DNA of 64,000 bases from CAYPUT01 sp046541715 (GTDB taxonomy: Bacteria; Spirochaetota; Spirochaetia; DSM-27196; PWMO01): positions 47,924 to 111,923 of the forward strand of contig JBKHCS010000002.1 in NCBI GenBank assembly GCA_046541715.1. The letters are read 5' to 3'. The stretch's first letter is position 1; each line of letters opens with the position of its first letter. Made by a program: the position numbers and the translations under genes. Below the pieces are notes generated by a model, which worked only from the letters and a program-made list of their open reading frames with translations, did not search any database and was not told the DNA's origin. Positions 15,751 to 23,843 of this stretch are shown piece after piece.

Positions 15751-18075
15751 TTGCGCTTTCTCCAGACCAAGAGATTTGGCATCGTGTTTGGGCTGCTCGT
15801 GGCCGGGATTATCCTGGCCATGGACGCGGGAACGGCGATTATCGACCGTCTCGAGCTCCGGATGTTGGACACACACTTCAAACTCAAGACGACCTTCCGG
15901 GGCCAGGATATCCAGGAAGGCGTTCAACAGGTCGAGCGAAACCCGAATGTCTCGGAAGACATACTCATCGTCGGTATTGACTTTACGACGTTGAACCAGT
16001 TCGGGCAGTGGCCCTTTCCGAGGTACCGACACGCCGACTTGGTAAACTCCTTTGCACGGATTACCGACCAGTCTCAGCGCGAGAGGGCCCTCTTTCTCGA
16101 CATCTTCTTTATAGAGCCTTCCGAAAGAGCCTTCAACGATGCCCTCTTGCGGGAGGCGATGCTGCAAAACGAGCGTGTCTTTCTCGAGACCATCCTCGAG
16201 CAGAGCGCACCTCCCCCGGGAGCCGAGGAAGAGCTCTTTGCCCGGCACGAGCGGCTGTACGACGCGGCGGGACGCATTACCCGGGTAGAAGGCGAATGGT
16301 GGAGCCTGCCCTACCACCTGGGACTCCAGCCCCCGCTCCAGCCTCTCGGTGAGGTCGTCGGCGGATACGGACACGCAAACTTCTACCAGGATTACGACGA
16401 AGTCTACCGGCGGCAAGCTCTGATAGCCCGCTCGAGCGAACTGATAGCCGCGTACCGCCTCGACGAGCTGGAACCTGGCTTCGATGTCGACGACGGACGC
16501 TTCGAGCGCCTTGCCTGGTTCGATCGCGAAGGCCGGGAGCACACGATCCGGACACCCCTTACCGCCGAATCGCTTGTCGAACTGACCCGGGAAATGGAGG
16601 AGCGGGCGCCCGAGCGGATCATCGACAGCGACAACGACGGGCAGCCGGACGACGTCTTCTACGTGGTCCGGCACTACCAGGACGAATTTATCCCGGCGAT
16701 CACCCTGGCCCTTGCGGCGGACTACTTTAACACGCCCTTGGAAGAGCTGGAGGTCGTGATCGGCGAATACATACGAATTCCGTCGCCGGAAATCTTTGAA
16801 ACCGAAGTAGGGGAGTGGGTCCCTTATCGCGACGAAATCGTCATTCCCATCGATGATGAAGGGAATATGTTGATCAACTTTATGGGCGTCCGGTCGAGCG
16901 CCGCCCGGGACGGTCACCAGACCTTTCCCGTGCGCCCGTATGCCGGGTACGCCGCGCGGGTTCCGGGCCCCGACCCGGCGACCTGGCCTCGGACCCGGGC
17001 CGTGGACAACAAGATCATCATGGTTGGGGCCTTCGCCCAGGGGATGGCGGAAGACGAGAAGACTACCCCCTACGGCCTGATGTACGGGGTGGAGATTCAC
17101 GCCAACGCTCTGAATACCATCCTGATGAACCGGTTTATCGAGTACGCCCCCTACTGGGTCGACGCTGCGGTGCTGGTGGTGCTCTCGCTCCTGGTCGCCT
17201 TTCTGGCTTCCCGGCTGTCTACCATCTACTCATTCTTGGGGACCTTCATACTCCTGGTGGTCTTTTTCTTCGCGACGACGATGATCTTCGATACTCGCTC
17301 CTTTGTGGTCAACTTTACCGCGCCGGCTCTCGGGATGATATTTTCCTACTTGAGCGTGGTGCTCTATCGGATAATGACCGAAGAACGGGACAAGCGCCGA
17401 ATCCGGGATATGTTCGGAAAGTACGTTAGCCCCCAGGTCGTCGATCAGATACTCGAGAACCCCCCGGAGCTCGGGGGTGTCGACAAGGAGCTTACGGTCT
17501 TCTTCTCGGATATCCGAGGGTTTACGACGCTCTCCGAGGCGATGACACCCCAGGAGCTTGTCAACCACCTCAACGTCTACCTTACCTCGATGACCGACAT
17601 CATCCTGGATTTTCAAGGGACCTTGGACAAGTACGTCGGCGACGAGATTATGTGCTTTTGGGGAGCGCCGCTTCCCCAGGCGGACCACGCCTACCTTGCG
17701 TGTCAGTGCGCCGTTCGGCAAATGGAAGCGCTCAACCAGTTGAACTCTCAGTGGCCCGAGGACAGGCGGATCAACATTGGTATCGGCGTAAACTCCGGGG
17801 TGATGACGGTGGGAAACATGGGCTCCCTCGGCCGAATGAACTACACCCTCATGGGAGACAATGTGAACCTGGCCGCCCGCCTCGAGGGCACCAACAAGAT
17901 GTACGCCACCAACATCATCATTAGCGAATACACCTACGGTTTGGTCAAGGACCGGGTGGTAGCCCGGGAACTGGACAACATCCGGGTCAAGGGTAAGAAC
18001 CGGCCGGTCCTGATCTACGAGCTCGTCGACGTCATCGACGGGAAGGAAGGGTCGACATCCGCGGCTCCCACCTAA
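15751..18075 (+). CDS. CHASE2-domain class III adenylate/guanylate cyclase
   Basis: 774 residues from TTG 15751, chosen because AGGAG lies 7 nt upstream; an ATG 78 bp earlier lies inside the previous gene. Order: one membrane helix (residues about 10-28), a large extracytoplasmic CHASE2 sensor domain (about 30-450; KIIMVGAFAQGMAED is typical near its end), three membrane helices (about 470-545) and the catalytic domain (about 575-750). FFSDIRGFTTLSE and DKYVGDEIMCFWGAP carry the two metal-binding Asp residues, and YTLMGDNVNLAARLEG the transition-state region. The Lys of DKYVGDE favours ATP, so cAMP is the likely product. CHASE2 senses an unknown external signal. Confidence 0.93.
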   Translation: MRFLQTKRFGIVFGLLVAGIILAMDAGTAIIDRLELRMLDTHFKLKTTFRGQDIQEGVQQVERNPNVSEDILIVGIDFTTLNQFGQWPFPRYRHADLVNSFARITDQSQRERALFLDIFFIEPSERAFNDALLREAMLQNERVFLETILEQSAPPPGAEEELFARHERLYDAAGRITRVEGEWWSLPYHLGLQPPLQPLGEVVGGYGHANFYQDYDEVYRRQALIARSSELIAAYRLDELEPGFDVDDGRFERLAWFDREGREHTIRTPLTAESLVELTREMEERAPERIIDSDNDGQPDDVFYVVRHYQDEFIPAITLALAADYFNTPLEELEVVIGEYIRIPSPEIFETEVGEWVPYRDEIVIPIDDEGNMLINFMGVRSSAARDGHQTFPVRPYAGYAARVPGPDPATWPRTRAVDNKIIMVGAFAQGMAEDEKTTPYGLMYGVEIHANALNTILMNRFIEYAPYWVDAAVLVVLSLLVAFLASRLSTIYSFLGTFILLVVFFFATTMIFDTRSFVVNFTAPALGMIFSYLSVVLYRIMTEERDKRRIRDMFGKYVSPQVVDQILENPPELGGVDKELTVFFSDIRGFTTLSEAMTPQELVNHLNVYLTSMTDIILDFQGTLDKYVGDEIMCFWGAPLPQADHAYLACQCAVRQMEALNQLNSQWPEDRRINIGIGVNSGVMTVGNMGSLGRMNYTLMGDNVNLAARLEGTNKMYATNIIISEYTYGLVKDRVVARELDNIRVKGKNRPVLIYELVDVIDGKEGSTSAAPT

Positions 18076-18755
18076 CGGCGGCGGTTGTCCTCGTTTCGGC
18101 GATCTTGACCATGACCGGCTGCGGAATCGAGTCCATCACCTTCGTCGAAGGACCGTTGGAAGACGAGATAGACTCAGAGCTTTTTCTTGCGGAAATAACC
18201 TTCGATCATAACAACAGTACCGCAAACCAGAGCGACGACTTTCTCGGCTACGAGCTGTACTACAAGCTCTACGCGAATAACACCACCGACGACCCATACG
18301 TCGGCGATCAAAACAGCATTCTCGCGGAGCCGGTGCCCACCGGCATCGGCCGATTGACCAACCGCGGCTACCGGCGAATCATAAGGGGGCAACAGGAGGC
18401 CGCGATCCCAACGATACTGGTGACGAACAAGGGACTTGGGTACACCATTACGCTGGATTTTTTCGAATCTCCGGATGACCCGGAGGACGACGACGCCACG
18501 GCGAGCTGGAACGACGGTTCGCCGTCGGACGTTGACCTTCGGCGGAACACCCCCGGGGCCACCTCGGGTAGCTTCAAGAGTTTTTTCGGAGAGTACGAGG
18601 AAGACGACGAAGACGCGGACGCGGAGATCGTCGACGCGCAGGCGGACGGAGAGCTCGGGATCGCGATCTACGCCCTGGGATACGGAATCGAGGGCGGGAC
18701 TTTTCGGCAGCTATACTCCGAGGCGGTGTTTCTCGGCTACTTGCTGCTGCAATAG
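18057..18755 (+). CDS. Putative lipoprotein with apparent ATC start
   Basis: Read from ATC 18057, the frame gives MRGSHLTAAVVLVSAIL then TMTG-Cys, a clean lipoprotein signal peptide with the lipidated Cys at residue 22. AAGGAAGG lies 6 nt upstream. The first standard codons are TTG 18105 and ATG 18111, which would remove the signal entirely, and I see no ATG, GTG or TTG in frame back to 18003. The mature part (about 210 residues) is acidic, with no recognised family. It overlaps the cyclase by 19 bp, so it may be a ligand-binding or sensor partner of CHASE2. A sequencing error is the alternative explanation for the missing start. Confidence 0.65.
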   Translation: MRGSHLTAAVVLVSAILTMTGCGIESITFVEGPLEDEIDSELFLAEITFDHNNSTANQSDDFLGYELYYKLYANNTTDDPYVGDQNSILAEPVPTGIGRLTNRGYRRIIRGQQEAAIPTILVTNKGLGYTITLDFFESPDDPEDDDATASWNDGSPSDVDLRRNTPGATSGSFKSFFGEYEEDDEDADAEIVDAQADGELGIAIYALGYGIEGGTFRQLYSEAVFLGYLLLQ

Positions 18756-18770
18756 AATGGGAAGAAGAAC

Positions 18771-19058
18771 ATGATTGCATACTACCTAGGCATCGGGCTG
18801 ACATACGCTGTAATCGGATTCGGGGCTGCCTTGCTTTTCTACTTCGGCCTCAAGAAACAGTACCTCGGCAAGTTCTGGGGCGCCTTGATCGTCGGACTCA
18901 TAGGAGCCTTCGCCGGGGGTGTCTTCGCCCTCGTCTTCGAGGACCTGATCGAGCGCCTGGCGAACCTCAACGATTCGGTGAATATCTTTCCGCCGATCAT
19001 CGTCTCGACGCTGTTTCTGGTCTTCTTTGGGAGCATCGGCTCCCAGGGGCGGAAATAG
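18771..19058 (+). CDS. Small three-helix membrane protein
   Basis: 95 residues from ATG 18771, 15 bp after the lipoprotein gene. Three hydrophobic helices are seen: about residues 5-25 (GLTYAVIGFGAALLFYFGL), 34-55 and 73-90. It is Gly-rich, like small integral-membrane proteins of the transglycosylase-associated type, but no diagnostic motif is present. It is probably the last gene of the regulator-TPR-cyclase-lipoprotein run. The function is unknown. Confidence 0.75.
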   Translation: MIAYYLGIGLTYAVIGFGAALLFYFGLKKQYLGKFWGALIVGLIGAFAGGVFALVFEDLIERLANLNDSVNIFPPIIVSTLFLVFFGSIGSQGRK

Positions 19059-19091
19059 GAGACGCGGAAGCCGGAGACACCCGTCAACCCG

Positions 19092-19113
19092 TCAACAGGG
19101 TTGTTGATACCCC
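19092..19113 (+). repeat. 22-bp palindromic site, copy 1
   Basis: The core is TCAACA-N4-TGTTGA followed by TACCCC. An exact copy in the same orientation relative to its downstream gene lies at 63943-63964 (minus strand). The match ends on both sides immediately. Probably a dimeric regulator site. Confidence 0.75.
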
Positions 19114-19183
19114 TTCACTTCCGATAAGGGATATTCTGTCTACTTATGCGATACTACTCATATGATATGGGCTTTATCGGGGC

Positions 19184-19213
19184 TTGGCCCCCTTCCGAGA
19201 TTCCTGGTATACA
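19184..19213 (+). promoter_or_regulatory. Promoter of mazG
   Basis: TTGGCC (19184-19189), 18-bp spacer, TATACA (19208-19213). GTG 19220 and ATG 19223 lie 6 and 9 nt after it, leaving no leader. Confidence 0.45.
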
Positions 19214-19222
19214 ACCTCTGTG

Positions 19223-20020
19223 ATGCCTGAATCCTCTCAGACGAATATGAATGCCTTCGGCGCACTCGTCGACGTTCTGCGCACCCTCCGGGGTCCTGAC
19301 GGGTGTCCCTGGGACCGGGAACAGACTCCGGAGACGCTGAAGTCCTACTTGATAGAAGAAGGGTACGAGACGGTAGAAGCGATCAATCGAGGGGTCGCGA
19401 CGGAGGTCGAAGAAGAGCTCGGGGACACGCTCCTGATCGTCCTTCTTATCGTTCTCTCCTACGAGGAGGACAAGCGCCTCTCCCTTACGAATGTTTTAGA
19501 AACGCTCACGACCAAACTGATCCGCCGGCATCCTCACGTCTTCGGGGAGAGCGCCGCGCGCACGAGCGGCGAGGTGGTGAAGCAATGGGAAGAGATCAAG
19601 CAGGAAGAGAAGCCGGAGCGGAAGAAGGGGCTCCTCGACGACATATCGCACCACTACCCTCCCCTCGAGCGTGCCCGGCGCATGCAGAAACGGGCTAAAC
19701 GGGTCGGCTTCGATTGGCCGGAAACGCGTTACGTCTACGACAAGGTGGAGGAGGAGTTACGAGAGCTCAAAGCCATCGGCGGGGGCTCGTCGGACGGGGA
19801 GCAGGGCGCCCGGGAGGAAGAAATCGGGGATCTACTGTTTACCGTCGTCAACCTTGCCCGGCATCTCGGGGTCGACCCGTCGGTCGCCCTAAACGGCGCA
19901 AACGAGAAGTTCTACCGGCGGTTCAAGTCGATGGAGAGCTCCGTCGACGGTTCGACCTTAGACGGACTGGGCGCAGAAGAACTAGAGAAGCTTTGGGAGG
20001 CCGCCAAGGCGGTAAAGTAG
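19223..20020 (+). CDS. mazG: Nucleoside triphosphate pyrophosphohydrolase MazG
   Basis: 265 residues from ATG 19223; GTG one codon earlier is equally possible. MazG hydrolyses (d)NTPs to monophosphates and pyrophosphate, cleaning the nucleotide pool. The repeat-1 signature LRGPDGCPWDREQTPETLK is followed by the metal motif EEGYE then EELGDTLL (EExxE-x12-ExxD pattern, residues about 45-75). The second MazG domain has EEELRELK and EEEIGDLLFTVVNLARHLG (near residue 210). The C-terminal NGANEKFYRRF matches the family. The last 109 bp overlap the radical SAM gene on the opposite strand, yet this end is conserved coding sequence. Confidence 0.95.
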   Translation: MPESSQTNMNAFGALVDVLRTLRGPDGCPWDREQTPETLKSYLIEEGYETVEAINRGVATEVEEELGDTLLIVLLIVLSYEEDKRLSLTNVLETLTTKLIRRHPHVFGESAARTSGEVVKQWEEIKQEEKPERKKGLLDDISHHYPPLERARRMQKRAKRVGFDWPETRYVYDKVEEELRELKAIGGGSSDGEQGAREEEIGDLLFTVVNLARHLGVDPSVALNGANEKFYRRFKSMESSVDGSTLDGLGAEELEKLWEAAKAVK

Positions 20021-22533
20021 TCCTCCCCGGTACCGTCGGCGCCCCGGGCCAGGCTCGAAACCCTGTGTATCGAAAGCTTCTGGTAGTCTTCTTCGAGAAT
20101 GCTTAGAAGGGTCTTCTTGAGACCCCTGCCGCCGGCTCCGTCCTGAGAGTATCGCAACAGAAGGCTCTCGGAAGCGCCTTCGCCCTGCCTTCGGTGCTCC
20201 CTAGAAACGCACCATTCGGGCTCCTCCCGGTCCAGAAAAGTGAGAACCTTTCCAAGAGCCTCCGGGTCGCCCGAAAGACGGAAATCGCCCCCCCAATACA
20301 TGCTCATCAACGAAAGACGTAAGGCGGGCGGTGGATAGAGAGCAGCTTTAGTCACCTCGAACCCCTCCGGGAGGGCCCCGTTGATCGCGGCCTTGAGCTC
20401 CTCCGCCGATGGGCCCGGGGCCGAAGCTCCTGGCTCACCGGATTCCGGAACCGATAGAAGCACCAGGGCGAGCTCTTCCTCCGAGGAGATACCCACCGAC
20501 AGAGGTTGGGCAAACTGAAGCCGTGGCTTCGGGTTGAACCCCTCGGTAAAAGCAGCGGGTACCCTCCCCCGCTGGAATGCACGCTCGAAGAGGGCCATCG
20601 TGCTCAGGTGGGGTAGATAGGAAGCCGGACCACTCTTTCGGAACGCGAAAAGCAGCGTTCCCGTGGGTTTGAGAACGTGGTCCGGAGGGGCGGCTTCGTC
20701 GGGCGGCGCGGCGGGGAGCGTAGCCGGAACTTCCCCCGGAAGGACCCTGGGTCGCGTGTCCCGGTTACACACACCGCAGGGTTCCCGACACTCGGGAGCG
20801 CAATACTCGGTAAGCTTCCCCTCGAGGGAACGGCGGTACTCCCGCTTGAGAATCGAAGGGGCAACCCCGATCGAGACATCGTCCCAGGGAAGCGGGGCGT
20901 CGAGGCTTCGTTCTCCGAGGGTCTCCCCGAAAACGTCCCACCCGGCTGCGTCGATCGCGTCCTGCCACGCCGCTTTCCGGAAGTGCTCGTCCCAGGGATC
21001 CAGATAGCATCCCCGGGCGGCCGCGTCGAGGATCAACTCCCCTACTCGGCGGTCTCCCCTACTGATGACACCTTCCAAGGCCGAGGTAAAAGGATCCGGG
21101 TAGCCCATCTTGATGCCGAGCCCCTTGAGCAGTTGCTTGGTGCGGCGAAGCTGTGAGTCGGCTTCCGGAGGGGATAGCTGCCGGGCCCACTGGAAGGGAG
21201 TGTGGGGCTTCGGGACGAAGGTTGTGACGGTAACGTTCATCCGGACCTTGAGCCCGGAACGGATAGCTGCGAGGTGCTCGGCGATCTCTTCGGGTGTGTT
21301 TCGCCCCTCCCCGGGGAGGCCGATCATAAAGTAGAACTTCGCGACCTTCCATCCTTGTTCTACCGCCTCCGAGAGAACCTCCCGGGTACGCTCCCGGGGA
21401 ACGAGCTTGTTTACGCTTAACTGTCCGGCCTCCGTCGGCGTCTCGACGGCGAAGGTGAGCCCGCTGCGGCGAACGCGCGAAATCTCCGCAAGCAGCGGCA
21501 GTGTCAGCGAATTGACTCGAAGGGAGGGCAACGAGAAGGAAACGCCCCGCCTTCCGTACTTCTCGTTTAGAAAGCGAAACAGCCCGAAAATGTCCCGGTA
21601 ATCACCGGAGCTCAACGAAGAGAGGGTGATCTCCCGGTACCCTAGCTCGTCGACGAGGTAGGCTATCTCGGCATCGATGACTTCGACGTCTTTCATCCGG
21701 TACGGCCGGTAATAGACGCCGGCGCTGCAAAATCTGCATCCCTGGGGGCAGCCCCGCATAATCTCGACGACTCCGTGATCGTGGACCACCCGTTGGCTCG
21801 GAATTGGAGTGCCGGCAAACACCGGCTCCTTTCCAAAACCCCGCCAGACGGCTCTCCTGGCCCTCTGCGGCTTTCCGGAAACCCAGACGTGCGGATTCTC
21901 CTCCAATACCGACATCTGCTGTTCTCGGGTCGCCACGCGGCCGCCTCTTCCGGGGCCCCCTTTCCCGCGGCGCTTGATCTCCGCCAAGGACGCGAGTATC
22001 TCGGGAAAGACGCCCTCCGCTTCTCCGAGGAAGAGACCGTCGAAGAAGGCGGACCATGGAGCGGGGTTAACGGTACCGGGTCCGCCGCCGATTAGGAGGG
22101 GCGCTGGGGCGTTTTGGGGTGAGCGTCGCCGGGAGGCCAGGGGGTCGACCCGGCCGCTTTCCAACAACCCGACGAGGGTCGTCGCGGCAAGCTCGTATCC
22201 GATGGTAACGGCGATCAGGTCGACCTGCGAAAGAGGGGTTCGACTCTCGAGGGTAAAGAGAGGGATGCCTGCCTCTTTCAGCTCCTCCCGGAAATCCGGA
22301 GCCGGGGCAAATACCCTCTCGCAGGATACCCCCGGGGTGTCGTTGGCCATCTTGTAGAGCAAGCGGAGGGCGTAGTTCGACATCCCTATTTCGTAGAGAT
22401 CAGGAAAGCAGAGGGCCACGCGAAGCGAGTCGGAGTCGGGTCGTGCTACCACCGAGCCGAACTCGCCACCGACGTAACGCCCCGGGTATTCGACCCGCAT
22501 CAGAAGCGGGTGGAGATCCGAGAGGGAGATCAC
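19912..22533 (-). CDS. Radical SAM protein (TIGR03960-like) fused to a DUF2344 domain
   Basis: 873 residues. The GTG start at 22533 shares four bases (GTGA) with the rodA stop; longer readings into rodA are non-native in composition. The N-terminal half is a B12-binding-like and radical SAM unit: RVALCFPDLYEIGMSNYALR, LLIGGGPGTVNPAPW, and the 4Fe-4S motif CPQGCRFC. A cysteine cluster (CAPEC, then CGVC) follows near residue 590, then DUF2344 (ASYLPHLSTMALFERAFQRG). The two domains are known as neighbours or fusions near rodA and ribosomal genes. The substrate is unknown; RNA modification or maturation is suspected. The last 36 codons run antisense into mazG and are Ser-rich. Confidence 0.88.
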   Translation of the reverse strand: MISLSDLHPLLMRVEYPGRYVGGEFGSVVARPDSDSLRVALCFPDLYEIGMSNYALRLLYKMANDTPGVSCERVFAPAPDFREELKEAGIPLFTLESRTPLSQVDLIAVTIGYELAATTLVGLLESGRVDPLASRRRSPQNAPAPLLIGGGPGTVNPAPWSAFFDGLFLGEAEGVFPEILASLAEIKRRGKGGPGRGGRVATREQQMSVLEENPHVWVSGKPQRARRAVWRGFGKEPVFAGTPIPSQRVVHDHGVVEIMRGCPQGCRFCSAGVYYRPYRMKDVEVIDAEIAYLVDELGYREITLSSLSSGDYRDIFGLFRFLNEKYGRRGVSFSLPSLRVNSLTLPLLAEISRVRRSGLTFAVETPTEAGQLSVNKLVPRERTREVLSEAVEQGWKVAKFYFMIGLPGEGRNTPEEIAEHLAAIRSGLKVRMNVTVTTFVPKPHTPFQWARQLSPPEADSQLRRTKQLLKGLGIKMGYPDPFTSALEGVISRGDRRVGELILDAAARGCYLDPWDEHFRKAAWQDAIDAAGWDVFGETLGERSLDAPLPWDDVSIGVAPSILKREYRRSLEGKLTEYCAPECREPCGVCNRDTRPRVLPGEVPATLPAAPPDEAAPPDHVLKPTGTLLFAFRKSGPASYLPHLSTMALFERAFQRGRVPAAFTEGFNPKPRLQFAQPLSVGISSEEELALVLLSVPESGEPGASAPGPSAEELKAAINGALPEGFEVTKAALYPPPALRLSLMSMYWGGDFRLSGDPEALGKVLTFLDREEPEWCVSREHRRQGEGASESLLLRYSQDGAGGRGLKKTLLSILEEDYQKLSIHRVSSLARGADGTGEDYFTALAASQSFSSSSAPSPSKVEPSTELSIDLNRR

Positions 22534-23843
22534 GAGTATCGAAACCGGTGGAGATAAATGCTCATCAGGATCCCGACGCTCATCATACCGGTCCAGAGGG
22601 CGGAACCGCCGTGAGAAAGGAAGAGAAGAGGTATGCCGGTAATCGGCATAATTCCCATCGCCATTCCCACGTTTACGAGAAAGTGAAAGAAGATAAGGCC
22701 GACGATCCCGGTGGCGACAAGAGAGGCAAAGCCGTCTTTGGCCGTAGAGGCGATGTGGAGGCCCCGGAGCATCAACACCAGAAAGAGTCCAAAGACCAGG
22801 AGCGATCCGAGGAAACCCCACTCCTCCGCCAGAATGGAAAAGATGAAGTCGGTGCTCTGCTGCGGAAGGTACTGATAATGGCTTTGGGTTCCTTTTAGAA
22901 AGCCCTTGCCGAATGGCCCCCCGGATCCGACGGCAGTTACCGATTGAATGATATTCCACCCGGAACCCCGGGGATCGACATAGGGGTCTAGAAAGACGAT
23001 CAGCCGCATTATCTGATACTGCCGGAGGACCCGGGCGGTAGCGACTGCAGCCACCAGGCTCCCGCCGGCCAGAGAGGAGAGGTAGACAATCCAGTAGAAG
23101 TAGCGACGTTTCATTAGAAACAAGCCGACAAGCGCCAAGAGCGACACGCTGACGATGCTAAGGAGCACCAGACCGGTAATCCGCGGGTCCGTTACCAGCC
23201 GGACAATGGGCACGCTCTGCTGACGAATATGGGTCTCCCATGCCGGAAGCCCCGCGAGAACAAAGGTGATCACTCCGAGAACGACGACGTAGAGGACGTG
23301 ACGAAGCTTCGCCCCGGCGGCAAAGGCCATGAGAAGATAGATGGGCGGAAACACCAGGGCCGTCCCTAAGTCCGGTTGAAGCACTACGAGTAGGACGGGC
23401 GCTAAGGTGATGGAAAAGCCGACGAGGAAGGTTGGTAAGCGGTCTATCGACTTTCTATGTTGATCGAGAAAACGCGCAAGAAGCAGAATGGTCGCGAGCT
23501 TGGCAAACTCAGACGGCTGGATACCGAGGTTGCCGATCCCAATCCAGGACCTGGCTCCGTTGACCACCTTACCGAAGAAAAGGGTAAGGACCAGAATTGC
23601 GAGAATGATGCCATAGACGTAGGGAGTGGTGCCTTTAAGTCTACTGTAATCGAGAAAGGACAATCCGACGAGCAAGACCAAGCCGGAGGATGCCCAAACA
23701 ATTTGCCGGAGGTACTCCGTCGAAAAGAGCTCTCCCGTCGAGGTTATCCCGCTGGAATAGATAAAGAGGATGCCGATGACGATAAGGCTTAAGGTACTTG
23801 CGAGGATGTAGACGTCGAAGGCGAAGAGCGATCTCGAGCGCAT
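22530..23843 (-). CDS. rodA: Rod-shape SEDS glycosyltransferase RodA
   Basis: 437 residues from ATG 23843, which shares one base with the mrdA stop. RodA polymerises lipid II glycan strands for lateral wall growth together with PBP2. About ten membrane helices are evident. SEDS hallmarks are present: KVVNGARSWIGIGNLGIQPS, LQPDLGTALV with the essential Asp, and PQQSTDFIFSILAEEWGFLG near the C-terminus. The size is slightly above the usual 370-420. It sits at the end of mreB-mreC-mreD-mrdA-rodA with 1-4 nt overlaps throughout. Confidence 0.96.
   Translation of the reverse strand: MRSRSLFAFDVYILASTLSLIVIGILFIYSSGITSTGELFSTEYLRQIVWASSGLVLLVGLSFLDYSRLKGTTPYVYGIILAILVLTLFFGKVVNGARSWIGIGNLGIQPSEFAKLATILLLARFLDQHRKSIDRLPTFLVGFSITLAPVLLVVLQPDLGTALVFPPIYLLMAFAAGAKLRHVLYVVVLGVITFVLAGLPAWETHIRQQSVPIVRLVTDPRITGLVLLSIVSVSLLALVGLFLMKRRYFYWIVYLSSLAGGSLVAAVATARVLRQYQIMRLIVFLDPYVDPRGSGWNIIQSVTAVGSGGPFGKGFLKGTQSHYQYLPQQSTDFIFSILAEEWGFLGSLLVFGLFLVLMLRGLHIASTAKDGFASLVATGIVGLIFFHFLVNVGMAMGIMPITGIPLLFLSHGGSALWTGMMSVGILMSIYLHRFRYS

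Larger units (their letters stand above)
19059..19222. other. 164-bp intergenic region upstream of mazG
   Basis: It holds a 22-bp palindromic site (19092-19113) shared exactly with the upstream region of the PUR-domain gene, an extra 6-bp inverted repeat (CAACCC 19085-19090 with GGGTTG 19098-19103), and the mazG promoter (19184-19213). Confidence 0.7.

Noticed and set aside
15730..17100. Long open frame of about 456 codons antisense to the cyclase
   Set aside because: It is a shadow of the codon pattern of the CHASE2 cyclase. It has no ribosome site or recognisable domain.
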